From CAZPNX01 sp964588285 (GTDB lineage: Bacteria; Edwardsbacteria; AC1; EtOH8), in contig CAZPNX010000035.1 in assembly GCA_964588285.1 (NCBI GenBank), positions 1 to 20,742 of the forward strand: a stretch of 20,742 nucleotides of DNA, written 5' to 3'. A program made the translations under genes and the position numbers. Below are positions 8,401 to 15,664 of this stretch, piece by piece. Under the pieces are notes generated by a model that saw only the letters and a list, made by a program, of their open reading frames with translations, was not told where the DNA came from and did no database searches. Each line of letters begins with the position of its first letter. Position 1 is the stretch's first letter.

Positions 8401-9665
8401 GGCTGGGCTGCGCCGCTGTGGGAGACACAATCATCTACGTACTCGGAGGCTACGACGGTAACGGCAACGCACTGGACGTGATGGAAGCCTACAAGCCCGG
8501 GACAGATACCTGGGTCAGCGGGCTGCCACCCCTGCCGTTTCCTAGAGCCTTCATGGGGGTGGCCGGCATTAGCGACACCGTTTACTGCGCGGCCGGGGAG
8601 AACAACGTAGCGGCCGGAGAGGACACGGTTGTCGCCTTCGTCGCCTCTCAGAACCAGTGGATCGGTATCAAGGCGCTGACCGGCGGAGCCAGCAACTCCA
8701 GGACCGGTACCGTCCTGGTCAGGGTCGACAGCCTGGGGGTAAGCCGTCGGCTGTTTGCCGTGGGAGGCAGACGTATCGACGGCGTTTACCTGACAGCCCA
8801 CGTTAAGTACAACCCCAACACCAACACTTGGCTGGCCAGGGCGGCCAGCCCCTGCACTACGGCCTATGGACTGGGGCTGGAGGTCACCGACACCAACTAT
8901 GTCTTAGGCGGTTTAAACCAGGATGGCTACCAGTCCAAGACAGCCGCCTACAACCAGTGGGGCAACAACTGGTCGCTCCAAACCCGGGCTCCCCAGGCCG
9001 TGGCCTACCATTGCGGGGCGGCCAGCGACTCGCTGGGCTTATGGATCTTCGGGGGCAAGACCTCGGACGGCTACATCACCGACGAGGTCTACCAGGCCTA
9101 CCGGCCGGGGGCGGTGGCCGGAATCTGCAGTAGCAGCACCGGCGGCGGGCTGTCCGGGGTGACGGTGACGGCGATCCGCGGCGGTCAGGCGAGGAACTCC
9201 GAGGTGACCGGGGACGACGGGTCCTATGTCCTGCCCGGCCTGGAGCCGGGTCTCTACGACCTGCGCCTGTTCAAAACCGACGCGGTGGACACCACCCTGG
9301 CCGGCGTTTTCGTAAGATGGGGCAGGACCACCTTGATGCCGGTGGTGACCGGGGTGGAGGGCCCCTCGACTCCGCTCGGGGTCCCGGAAAGTTTCAGCCT
9401 GGCTCCCTCATATCCTAACCCGTTCCGGGGACGGTCCACCATCCAGTTCTCGGTGCCGCAAAGCGGCCGGGTGGAGCTGTGCGTCTACAACATCCTGGGA
9501 CAGAGGGTGAAGACCCTGGTATCCGGCAACCTGGCTGCCGGCAGGCACAGCGTGGCCTGGGCCGGGGACGATGACCGGGGGGCCAAGGTGGCCAGCGGCG
9601 TCTATCTCTACCGGCTGACGGCCGGAGGGCAGTCGGCTGTCAGGAGGATGACGGTGGTTCGGTAG
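5445..9665 (+). CDS. Giant secreted repeat protein with carboxypeptidase-regulatory-like domains, kelch propeller and FlgD-like sorting domain
   Basis: The protein has 1406 residues counted from ATG 5445. Residues 1-24 are a signal peptide, probably cut after ALA. Residues about 25-310 form an extracellular N-terminal domain I cannot name. Residues about 315-595 hold four copies of a short repeat with the core GTNYFxGGxxxxxxGxIxLG in an alternating A-B-A-B order. Three CarboxypepD_reg-like beta-sandwiches follow (about 660-742, 747-828, 832-915), each starting with a GxVTR-type strand and carrying D..GRY. Residues about 921-1221 contain kelch-type blades (VYVFGG, YVLGGYDG, LFAVGGR, YVLGG, WIFGG). 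A fourth CarboxypepD_reg-like domain lies at about 1221-1300, and a FlgD-like C-terminal domain at about 1316-1406 (YPNPF, VYNILGQRVKTL). No catalytic motif is seen. A structural, adhesive or carbohydrate-binding surface role is a guess. It is transcribed alone from a consensus promoter. Confidence 0.88.
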   Translation: MKIVFLRILVALFIAAIICLPALAGDRATLNAGSIKTELWANGLMGDTTDVVSYPAGWYPYVNPSALFKIGGLWAGGSIDGKKTFGVSSVIQQGGTFGTVLSDWASDSSGTVSLAPGTRAPLEIRLLMTDTTAANEGVRLGLQAELRAHQWSYAPVDRFYFLECDFKNIGAQAIDSFHLGLYHRPNVTKTLALNTEFLNYCGLDTTQDPISGEVRNLMWVTADSVICANNYGITAPYLGFRLLEAKGPGGVSSELAGATAWWGLSMTPRSDGSKLDPNSRFFYLSRGKFDADSKRRVNAEAITHQQNLIKIKNTILGNVEGVWEVNDTSHLGTNYFAGGHFEPELGAITLGSSMSDRIETVLKAELWASDDTTVGGLQIPVDSVIGIYDNPSGTGTNYYTGGYFNAETGVVILGTPYPEWGSYPMYVDYRYRANNARVSYSFRYSLTKTMPWDNWTLSINPTGLDEVAGVYAKNDSLMVGANYFEGGSADLPQGIIYLGSSIPDDTTIQEDYEAWIYDASWNLNDSLLYAYWMDYTKLVEVLSVTDAGDTFDYFAGGSYNPGTGEILLGTKFPNYASEPVYVTYRYLYLPEVLVKYHANDLAARNVLQTLGPWTLNPGDSAKAVFAVVAGNNLAELQSASDSAKYLWDNPGAPVATDRGSISGMVTRTGGRGPIEGATVKLYEGAIVIETAITDAAGRYFISNVVGGTYDSLTAEALNYLGGSLNPVTVTAGQNNSGLDLSLSSSLADLSGMVTRYDGVTPVVGAEVRLRGVNNLISYSDVYGRYVFASVSTSPGDSLIVTHPVFLGDTLEPLILSADSSVVADMVLHSTTGWIDGTVTRMDGVTPIAGAAISASGPFSAADTTDSRGRYSIAGLPEGSYTIDISSPGYAPYQAVELIVAADSTTIASARLSQALNNLNLIWTRKSSMPEWRYGAASSRAGGIVYVFGGRDYLQATSTVWRYDPAGDTLGGEPWQRMADMPTARYGLGCAAVGDTIIYVLGGYDGNGNALDVMEAYKPGTDTWVSGLPPLPFPRAFMGVAGISDTVYCAAGENNVAAGEDTVVAFVASQNQWIGIKALTGGASNSRTGTVLVRVDSLGVSRRLFAVGGRRIDGVYLTAHVKYNPNTNTWLARAASPCTTAYGLGLEVTDTNYVLGGLNQDGYQSKTAAYNQWGNNWSLQTRAPQAVAYHCGAASDSLGLWIFGGKTSDGYITDEVYQAYRPGAVAGICSSSTGGGLSGVTVTAIRGGQARNSEVTGDDGSYVLPGLEPGLYDLRLFKTDAVDTTLAGVFVRWGRTTLMPVVTGVEGPSTPLGVPESFSLAPSYPNPFRGRSTIQFSVPQSGRVELCVYNILGQRVKTLVSGNLAAGRHSVAWAGDDDRGAKVASGVYLYRLTAGGQSAVRRMTVVR
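6390..7220 (+). repeat. Four-copy internal protein repeat in ABAB order
   Basis: Four degenerate copies start near 6399, 6585, 6835 and 7057. Each has an E/D-V-x-x-V opening, then GTNYF.GG, GTNYYTGG, GANYFEGG or FDYFAGG, then a G-x-I-x-LG strand. Copies 1 and 3 end alike (LGSS followed by an acidic stretch and E-x-W-x-xD). Copies 2 and 4 end alike (LGT..P, then PMYVDYRYR or PVYVTYRYL). This points to duplication of a two-repeat unit of about 150 residues. The DNA copies are diverged, so the duplication is not recent. Confidence 0.8.
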
Positions 9666-9678
9666 GATCATGGACCGG

Positions 9679-9712
9679 AAGCCCTCCTTTTGGCTACAAG
9701 AGGAGGGCTTTT
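9679..9712 (+). terminator. Rho-independent terminator after the kelch/repeat protein
   Basis: Ten perfect base pairs (9679-9688 with 9701-9710, AAGCCCTCCT / AGGAGGGCTT) extend by three weaker pairs around a six-base loop (9692-9697). The T-run is four bases (9709-9712). It sits 14 bases after the stop codon and separates the secreted protein from the carbamoyltransferase gene. Confidence 0.9.
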
Positions 9713-9770
9713 ATATTACATGCAGATAACACTAAGCATTTATTGAAAAAACAGTAACAGTTGAAAATTT

Positions 9771-11495
9771 ATGAACATTCTCGGGATCTATGGATTGACA
9801 GACCATGACTCCTCGGCAGCTTTAATTATGGACGGGAAAATCATTGCGGCTGTTTCCGAGGAAAGGTTCAGCAGGTTAAAGCACGATAGTTGCTTTCCCT
9901 ACAGATCGATCGAGTATTGCCTTAAAGAGGCTGGCATAAACATTAACGAGGTAAATTTTATTAGTTTCGGCGGTGACCCCAGGCCCGGCACAATATTCCC
10001 CCCGAGATATCTGGGCCGCGTTTTAAAAGCAGCCGCAAAAGCGCCAAATCCCGTTGAATGGGCGTATTTTTACAGATGGATGAGGAAGATAACACGAAAC
10101 GCCGAAAGAGCTTTAAGATACGAGATGGGATATAAAGGTGTCTTCCGCCCCATCCCGCACCATGCTTCACACGCCGCATCGGCTTACCTACTTTCCTCAA
10201 ATGAACGGGCGGCCGTTATGACGGTTGACGGGACAGGAGAGAGAGAGACGGCCACATTCTGGAAAGGCGAAGGCGGCAACATCGAGTATCTAGGCGGGTT
10301 TGGCCGTCCCGATTCCCTCGGCTACCTGTTCAATGCGGTTACCAGATATCTTGGTTTCGGAGATTTTGACGAGTACAAAGTTATGGGTCTTTCTGCCTAC
10401 GGTGAAAAAGGTTCCGAGTCCATGCTTGACGGCATTGTCGGGCTGCGCGAGAAAGGGGCAGTAACACTGAATCCATTTTACTTTGATGTTAAGGCTGATT
10501 ATGTGACAGGTGTCTCCAGGCGCTTCGTAGAAAAATACGGGCCTAATCGGCAACCGGGAGAGCCAATATCCATCCAACATAAAAACATGGCCAGGGCATT
10601 GCAGAGAACCCTGGAAAAAGCGCTGTGCCACATGGCCCGTCACCTGCATGACGCTACAAGAGCCAGGAGCCTTTGTCTCGGCGGAGGGGTAGCCCTAAAT
10701 AGCGTGGCCGTGGGCGCCATTTTGTCGGAAACCCCTTTTGAAAAGGTGTTCATCGATCCTGCCCCAGACGACTCTGGCACTTCCTTGGGTTCAGCCTTAT
10801 TTCTGCTTAAAGACAGTAAACCCCGGTTTGTCGACTCCAGCGGGACCATGCCTTTTTGGGGCCCGGGATACACAGACAGACAGGTGGAAAAAACACTGTG
10901 GAAATGTAAGGCGGAGGCGGCAAAACACCGCAAACCAGCGCAAATGGCGGCAAAACTGATTGCCAAGGGTTTGGTTGTCGGGTGGTTTCAAGGAAGGATG
11001 GAGTACGGGCAGCGCGCCTTGGGCAACAGGAGTATTCTGGCCGACCCCCGTATTCCGGGGATGAGGGGGATCGTAAACAGCATGGTCAAGAACCGCGAAG
11101 AATTCAGGCCTTTTGCTCCGGCCGTGCTGCAAGAGCGCGCAGGCGAATATTTTCACATACCCCAGGAAGAAGTGCCCCTTATGAACATTGTTGTCAAGGC
11201 TAAGGAGGACAAAAGGCGCATGATACCGGCGGTGGTCCATGTTGACGGCACAGCGAGGGTGCAAACGGTAAAAAAACAGGACAATCCGCTTTTTTACGAT
11301 TTGATTTCGTCGTTTCAGAGGATATCCGGTATCCCCGTTGTCCTAAACACGTCTTTTAACGTCAGGGGCGAACCTATAGTATGTTCACCGGAGGATGCAT
11401 TGAGGTGTTTCTACTCCAGCGGCCTGGATTGTCTTTTCTTGGGAAGCTATCTCCTCACCAAGAAAAAAGTCAAACCATGGCGCTGGACGCTTTGA
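9771..11495 (+). CDS. O-carbamoyltransferase, NodU/CmcH/TobZ family
   Basis: The 574-residue protein has the normal length of the family, which uses ATP and carbamoyl phosphate (through carbamoyl-adenylate) to carbamoylate hydroxyl groups on sugars or natural products. It opens with the family signature (MNILGIYGLTDHDSSAAL, EERFSRLKH). It carries the metal-site His cluster HHASHAASAY (His130, His131, His134) and GLSAYG in the N-terminal Kae1-like domain. The C-terminal domain (about 380-565) has GRMEYGQRALGNRSIL, FRPFAP and LNTSFNVRGEPIV. No motif is missing. No good ribosome binding site precedes the ATG, and I see no convincing promoter in 9713-9770. Its G+C is clearly lower than its neighbours, which suggests separate acquisition. 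It is the first gene of the tailoring run; a surface glycan or glycolipid sugar is the likely acceptor, by context only. Confidence 0.93.
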   Translation: MNILGIYGLTDHDSSAALIMDGKIIAAVSEERFSRLKHDSCFPYRSIEYCLKEAGININEVNFISFGGDPRPGTIFPPRYLGRVLKAAAKAPNPVEWAYFYRWMRKITRNAERALRYEMGYKGVFRPIPHHASHAASAYLLSSNERAAVMTVDGTGERETATFWKGEGGNIEYLGGFGRPDSLGYLFNAVTRYLGFGDFDEYKVMGLSAYGEKGSESMLDGIVGLREKGAVTLNPFYFDVKADYVTGVSRRFVEKYGPNRQPGEPISIQHKNMARALQRTLEKALCHMARHLHDATRARSLCLGGGVALNSVAVGAILSETPFEKVFIDPAPDDSGTSLGSALFLLKDSKPRFVDSSGTMPFWGPGYTDRQVEKTLWKCKAEAAKHRKPAQMAAKLIAKGLVVGWFQGRMEYGQRALGNRSILADPRIPGMRGIVNSMVKNREEFRPFAPAVLQERAGEYFHIPQEEVPLMNIVVKAKEDKRRMIPAVVHVDGTARVQTVKKQDNPLFYDLISSFQRISGIPVVLNTSFNVRGEPIVCSPEDALRCFYSSGLDCLFLGSYLLTKKKVKPWRWTL

Positions 11496-11505
11496 CGGCC
11501 TGTTG

Positions 11506-12447
11506 ATGGGCACTGCTGAACACCAAGCATTTTTCTCGGATAGTTACCTGGGATTCGTCAGGGCCCTACATCCCGGGGGCGTAAGTAGGGTGGATCTGGG
11601 GGGGGGCGGTTTCGCCGTCACCTTCAGGGACCTTTTAACCTTCCGCTTGGGGCCGCTGAGATGGACCGTCAAGGCTGACTATTGCGCAGCCCCGCCACCG
11701 TTCGGCTCGGTCCCGGGCATAATGCCTGTCGACAGGAGCGGGGAAGCCGCCAGGTTGCTGGAGAAGGTGGGAAAGGGCTTCATGGTGATGACCGGCTTTG
11801 ATAGGGCCTATGGCGGCATCCCGGGATGGAGCTGGAAAAGGCATTACCCGACGGTGGATCTGGATCTGGCCTGGGAAAGCTTCGATGCCTACCTGTCTAG
11901 CATGAGGTCCCATTACAGGCGCAAGATAACAAGGGCCCTGGCCAGGAGAGGCGGTCTGGAAGTCACCATCGGCAGAGGTAGCGCCTTCAACCAGGAGCGC
12001 TACCTCATGTATTCGCGGCTTATGGGTAGAGTCAAGAATCCCCAGCATGAACTGCCATTCGCATACTTCAGGGATTTTCCAGTAGACCACGCTTATATAT
12101 TCATGAAATCAGAAATGGGGGAGGTCGGCTGGGCGCTGCTGGCGCCGAGTGGCGGGGACCTATGGTTGCTTCAACCGGCATACCGGGAAGCTTGGCGCGA
12201 CCGGTACGACACATACCTCAACCTCCTGATAGAGACGGTCCGCTACGGGATCGAGACTGGCCGCAGAAGGATCCGTTTCGGCCAGGAAGCCACCGAGATC
12301 AAGGAATGTTTGGGGGGCCGGCCCGCCGGGAAGTATCTGGCGGTGAAACACACGAACCCTGCCGTCAACGCCTTGATCCAAAGGACAAGGTGGTTCGATT
12401 TCAGGAGCTCCGCATCTAGGCGGAGGGTGTTCAAGAATGAAGATTGA
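11506..12447 (+). CDS. FemAB/GNAT-like acyltransferase (first copy)
   Basis: This protein of 313 residues (ATG 11506; a TTG directly before it is also possible) resembles the GNAT/FemAB-related acyltransferases common in polysaccharide clusters (Acetyltransf_6 type). Recognisable points are a basic YLSSMRSHYRRKITRAL helix, the FPVDH motif (191-195) leading into a strand-rich core, and a C-terminal segment in which an ECLGGRP-type loop precedes KYLAVKH. The second copy at 13204 shares these marks. Such enzymes move an acyl or aminoacyl group to an amine or hydroxyl; the donor cannot be read from sequence. There is no clear Shine-Dalgarno and the gap to the carbamoyltransferase is about ten bases, so translational coupling is plausible. 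It overlaps the next gene by 11 bp. The family assignment is fairly sure, the reaction is not. Confidence 0.75.
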   Translation: MGTAEHQAFFSDSYLGFVRALHPGGVSRVDLGGGGFAVTFRDLLTFRLGPLRWTVKADYCAAPPPFGSVPGIMPVDRSGEAARLLEKVGKGFMVMTGFDRAYGGIPGWSWKRHYPTVDLDLAWESFDAYLSSMRSHYRRKITRALARRGGLEVTIGRGSAFNQERYLMYSRLMGRVKNPQHELPFAYFRDFPVDHAYIFMKSEMGEVGWALLAPSGGDLWLLQPAYREAWRDRYDTYLNLLIETVRYGIETGRRRIRFGQEATEIKECLGGRPAGKYLAVKHTNPAVNALIQRTRWFDFRSSASRRRVFKNED

Positions 12448-13207
12448 GGCCGCCAAGGCCGACGCCGGGGCCGTGGAATGCTGGAAGCAGGCTTACGACA
12501 GGGCCTCTCGGACGGGGGAAGGGTATTACGCCAGGAACCTTTACGGCTCCCGGCAGGAGGCCCAAAGTCAACGCAGGCTGGTGCTCCAATGGATAGGCGG
12601 CATGTTCAAAAGGAGGAAGGGGCTGGCGATAGATATCGGCTGCGGAACAGGGGAATATGGGGGCCTGCTAAAGAGCCAAGGCTGGGAGTACCTCGGCATC
12701 GACATGTCGCGTCAGATGCTGCATAGACGACCCATGGATAATGGCGGCCTCTGGGTTTTGCAGTCGTTGGCTGAGGAGTTGCCCGTTAAAGACGAAAGGG
12801 CCGACCTGGTGCTGTGCCTAGGGGTGTTGCAGACTTCCCTGCGACCCGGCATCCTCTTGTCGGAAATCGCCAGGGTCCTGAGGAGGGGCGGGGTGGTCAT
12901 TCTGTCTACCCTCAGGAAAATCGGGCTGTTCGAGTTGGCGTTCTTTCCTCTGGCGTTTCTGGCCGAGACGGATAAAAGCCCTGCCCGGGGAGAATGGTAC
13001 AGCCGGTTGGTGGCTTCCAGGGATTTCCTGGTTTGGCGGGACCGGCCCGTAAGCCATCCGTTTAGGCGATACCGGGAACGAGCCCTGCTTGAGCTGATGG
13101 GCAAGTCCGGCTTCCATATCATACGGAGACGCTATCCGGGCCGGGTGGGCCTTTTGCCCGTCCTGCTGAACTCGCAGACGGTAACCGTTGTCGCCATAAA
13201 GAGATGA
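12437..13207 (+). CDS. Class I SAM-dependent methyltransferase
   Basis: The 256-residue protein is a Rossmann-fold methyltransferase of the Methyltransf_11 type. Motif I is DIGCGTG (66-72). The acidic residue that holds the SAM ribose is Asp89 in LGIDMS. A DLVLCLGVLQT strand lies near 123, and the EIARVLRRGGVVIL segment typical of the family follows. The ATG is set by GGAGGG at 12422-12427, nine bases upstream, within the end of the preceding gene. It overlaps the next gene by four bases (ATGA). Its place between two acyltransferases suggests a small tailoring step on the same glycan or lipid substrate. O- or N-methylation cannot be told apart. Confidence 0.88.
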   Translation: MKIEAAKADAGAVECWKQAYDRASRTGEGYYARNLYGSRQEAQSQRRLVLQWIGGMFKRRKGLAIDIGCGTGEYGGLLKSQGWEYLGIDMSRQMLHRRPMDNGGLWVLQSLAEELPVKDERADLVLCLGVLQTSLRPGILLSEIARVLRRGGVVILSTLRKIGLFELAFFPLAFLAETDKSPARGEWYSRLVASRDFLVWRDRPVSHPFRRYRERALLELMGKSGFHIIRRRYPGRVGLLPVLLNSQTVTVVAIKR

Positions 13208-14214
13208 GCGCCGGGCACAACGTCCGGGTTTTCCACAACCCGCAAGAGCTTCCGGCGGAATGGGAGAAGGCCAGGTTCGAAGAGCCGTCCTTCTATTCCC
13301 GCGGCATGCTGGGGCACTTTGCCGCGACCATACCGGTGAGGCAGCATTGCTTCTTATCGGAAGGCGAAGGCGGACCGGCCGCGGGGATCTTCTTTGAAAC
13401 CGAGATCAGGTCGCGTTACCTGGGATTGAGGGCCAGCGTCGCTGTTTGCCGTAATCCGTTCCCACTGCCTATCCAGGGGTGCGCCCTGGGCAGCCCCTTG
13501 CCGCAAGTCTGCCAGGTCCTGTCGGACAGGGGGACGGACCTAAGCTTGGTAGTGCTCAAGGGGGATCCGCCCCCCACAACACCGCCGGGCTGGACGTTAA
13601 AAAAGTCGCTGCCCAACCTTGTCTTCAAGAACGAATTTGCGGATTTTCGCGGCTACCTTGCCTCGCTCAAGCGCGACCGGCGCAGGTCGGTACTGAACGC
13701 CATGTCCAAATGGGCCGCCGTCGACGTGAAAGTGCATAACTGCGGGTCCTTCGGCGAACAGCACTACCATCTGTACCGGGAGGTCTGGTCGAGGTCAAAA
13801 TACAGATGGCCCATGCTGTCCCATGATCTGTTCAGCGGTTTTCCTGTCGACCATATGCTTATATCGGCCTATGCCGCCGGTACGTTCATCGGTTGGATTT
13901 TGCTGCTGCTTGCAGGCGATAAGGCTTACGCCCCGTTGTGCGGCATGGATACGTCTAACATAAAGTCATACGATACCTGGAAGAACCTGCACCTGCAGGC
14001 TATACGCCTGGTAATCGAAAGAAAGCTGTCAAAGCTTGAGATGGGCGAGACCTCCACCGAGGCCAAGCTGAGGTTGGGTTGCGCCTGGGAGCCGGTCTAC
14101 AACCTGGTTCGCCACCGCAGCGGACTTGGGAGACTTGCCATCAGGCTCGGCCCCTTCTTCGATAGCGGTTCACCGAATCCCCCGGAAAAATACTTGGCAA
14201 CCAAGGAGCAGTAG
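13204..14214 (+). CDS. FemAB/GNAT-like acyltransferase (second copy)
   Basis: The 336-residue protein is a diverged relative of the product encoded at 11506. It shows a basic LASLKRDRRRSVLNAM helix, FPVDH at 213-217, and an ending with ETSTEAKLRLGC followed by YNLVRH. Those correspond to YRRKITRAL, FPVDH and KECLGG...KYLAVKH in the first copy. The N-terminal half is longer and better conserved as a first GNAT-like lobe, so it may be the fuller version of the fold. It likely transfers an acyl or aminoacyl group to the molecule built by the cluster. Start and stop are coupled to neighbours: the ATG overlaps the methyltransferase TGA, and the next gene's GTG follows its TAG by one base. Confidence 0.78.
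   Translation: MSAGHNVRVFHNPQELPAEWEKARFEEPSFYSRGMLGHFAATIPVRQHCFLSEGEGGPAAGIFFETEIRSRYLGLRASVAVCRNPFPLPIQGCALGSPLPQVCQVLSDRGTDLSLVVLKGDPPPTTPPGWTLKKSLPNLVFKNEFADFRGYLASLKRDRRRSVLNAMSKWAAVDVKVHNCGSFGEQHYHLYREVWSRSKYRWPMLSHDLFSGFPVDHMLISAYAAGTFIGWILLLLAGDKAYAPLCGMDTSNIKSYDTWKNLHLQAIRLVIERKLSKLEMGETSTEAKLRLGCAWEPVYNLVRHRSGLGRLAIRLGPFFDSGSPNPPEKYLATKEQ
14203..14208 (+). promoter_or_regulatory. Ribosome binding site deciding the GTG start at 14216
   Basis: AAGGAG is seven bases before GTG 14216 and lies inside the last codons of the upstream acyltransferase. It outweighs an upstream in-frame ATG at 14126, which would force a 30-residue out-of-family extension and an 89-bp overlap, and a downstream ATG at 14234 with no such site. 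Confidence 0.8.
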
Positions 14215-14215
14215 G

Positions 14216-15643
14216 GTGAAAAATCCGTCAACTATGTCGCCAACGAAGAGCCCTGAAAGGGTTCTCCTGCTGTATCCCCGGCATAATCCGCCGTCCATCG
14301 TATTGGACCCCATGATATTGATGGAGCCCCTGGCCCTGGAGTACCTGGCCGCGGCCGTACCGGGCCGCCAGGTTCGCATAGTCGACTTGAGGATCGAAAA
14401 TGACCCGGTCAGCCACCTTAAGGATTTCAGGCCGGACCTGGTAGGCATCACCGGCTTCAGCATGCACGTCAACTCCATCCGGATGCTGGCCGCACAGGTC
14501 AAGTCGGAGTTGCCCGGGGCGACGGTCATGGTGGGCGGGCATCATGCCACCGTCAGGCCCCAGGATTTCGATGTTCCCGAAATAGACCTCATAGTGAGCG
14601 GCGAGGGATGCTCTGCCGTGGCCGAAATGATGGAAAGCTGGGGACGGTGGCAGGGGATATTGGGCCTGGCCTACCTGAAAGACGGCAAGAGGGTATACAA
14701 TTCACCCCGCCCCCATCCGCCGCTGGACAATCTCCCCATGCCCAGGCGGGAACTCACCGAGAAGTACGCCAGGCATTACCATTACGGATGGGAGGAGGGA
14801 GCCGCCCTGTTCCGAACCTCGCTGGGTTGCCCCTTCAGGTGCAGCTTCTGCGCTCTGTGGTCCATCACCGGCGGCAGGTACATAGCCCGGAGCATCGAAA
14901 GCGTGCTGACCGAGCTCAAGCGGCTTAAGGCCGAGGCCGTATTCTTCGCCGATGATGAAAATACCCTTGACTACAGAAGGATGATGGATCTGGCGGCCGC
15001 CATCGCCGATTCGGGCCTGAGGAAAAAGTATTACTTCTGGTCCCGGGCCGACACCATAGTCGCCCATCCCGACCTTTTCCGCGTCTGGAAGGGTGTCGGG
15101 CTGACCGGGGTGTCGGTGGGGCTGGAGGCCGCCGACCAGAGGAGGCTGGACCTTCTGAATAAAAACCTGTCGCTCGACACCCAGCGCCGGGCCATAGAGA
15201 TCCTTCACGGCCTCGGCCTTCTGGTGGAGCCGTCCTTCATCATCACCCCGGACTACACCGTGGAGGACTTCAGGAAACTGGGCAGGTACATCAGGGAGAA
15301 CAGGCTTTGGAAGGCCAGCATATCAATAATGACGCCGTTGCCGGGCACAAGGCTTTGGGACGAGTACCGGGACCAGCTTACAACCCGGGAATGGGAATGC
15401 TGGGATTTCAACCACCTTGTCGTCAGAACCAAGCTTTCCGAGGAGGAGTTCTACCGGCATTTCTTCAGGCTTTACCGCTCGGTGATGCCGTTACCTGTCG
15501 CCGTTTTCAAGTATCTGCCGAAGTACCGCCTCAGGCGTTTACTGGCCAGGCTGGGCTATGACCTTAGGCTGATGTGGCTGAAGATGCTGTCTGGCGAGGC
15601 GCTGAAAAGCTACTGGCTGAATGGCCGGAGGAAAGGCCCCTAA
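14216..15643 (+). CDS. B12-binding domain radical SAM enzyme (first copy, intact)
   Basis: The protein has 475 residues counted from GTG 14216. Residues about 15-170 form a cobalamin-binding Rossmann domain (LEYLAAAVPG, VGITGF, VGGHHATVRP, VSGEG). No DxHxxG lower-ligand motif is seen, which is usual for this enzyme class. The radical SAM core has Cys205, Cys209 and Cys212 in CPFRCSFC for the [4Fe-4S] cluster, followed by FFADDEN and VGLEA segments; the domain ends at about 400 with PLPGTRLWDEY and a helical tail. Family members carry out C-methylations or ring rearrangements on poorly activated carbons; the substrate here is unknown. It follows the acyltransferase by one base. Directly downstream is a broken relative of almost the same reconstructed length, so this pair arose by tandem duplication or joint acquisition. 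Confidence 0.92.
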   Translation: MKNPSTMSPTKSPERVLLLYPRHNPPSIVLDPMILMEPLALEYLAAAVPGRQVRIVDLRIENDPVSHLKDFRPDLVGITGFSMHVNSIRMLAAQVKSELPGATVMVGGHHATVRPQDFDVPEIDLIVSGEGCSAVAEMMESWGRWQGILGLAYLKDGKRVYNSPRPHPPLDNLPMPRRELTEKYARHYHYGWEEGAALFRTSLGCPFRCSFCALWSITGGRYIARSIESVLTELKRLKAEAVFFADDENTLDYRRMMDLAAAIADSGLRKKYYFWSRADTIVAHPDLFRVWKGVGLTGVSVGLEAADQRRLDLLNKNLSLDTQRRAIEILHGLGLLVEPSFIITPDYTVEDFRKLGRYIRENRLWKASISIMTPLPGTRLWDEYRDQLTTREWECWDFNHLVVRTKLSEEEFYRHFFRLYRSVMPLPVAVFKYLPKYRLRRLLARLGYDLRLMWLKMLSGEALKSYWLNGRRKGP

Positions 15644-15664
15644 GAGGAACCAGCGGCACACAAG

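Noticed and set aside
9743..9770. TTGAAA-containing promoter for the carbamoyltransferase
   Set aside because: A correctly spaced -10 box would overlap the start codon at 9771, and no other hexamer pair in 9713-9770 has acceptable spacing.
14126..14215. N-terminal extension of the first radical SAM protein from ATG 14126
   Set aside because: The added residues are not family-like, overlap the acyltransferase by 89 bp, and the good ribosome binding site points to GTG 14216.
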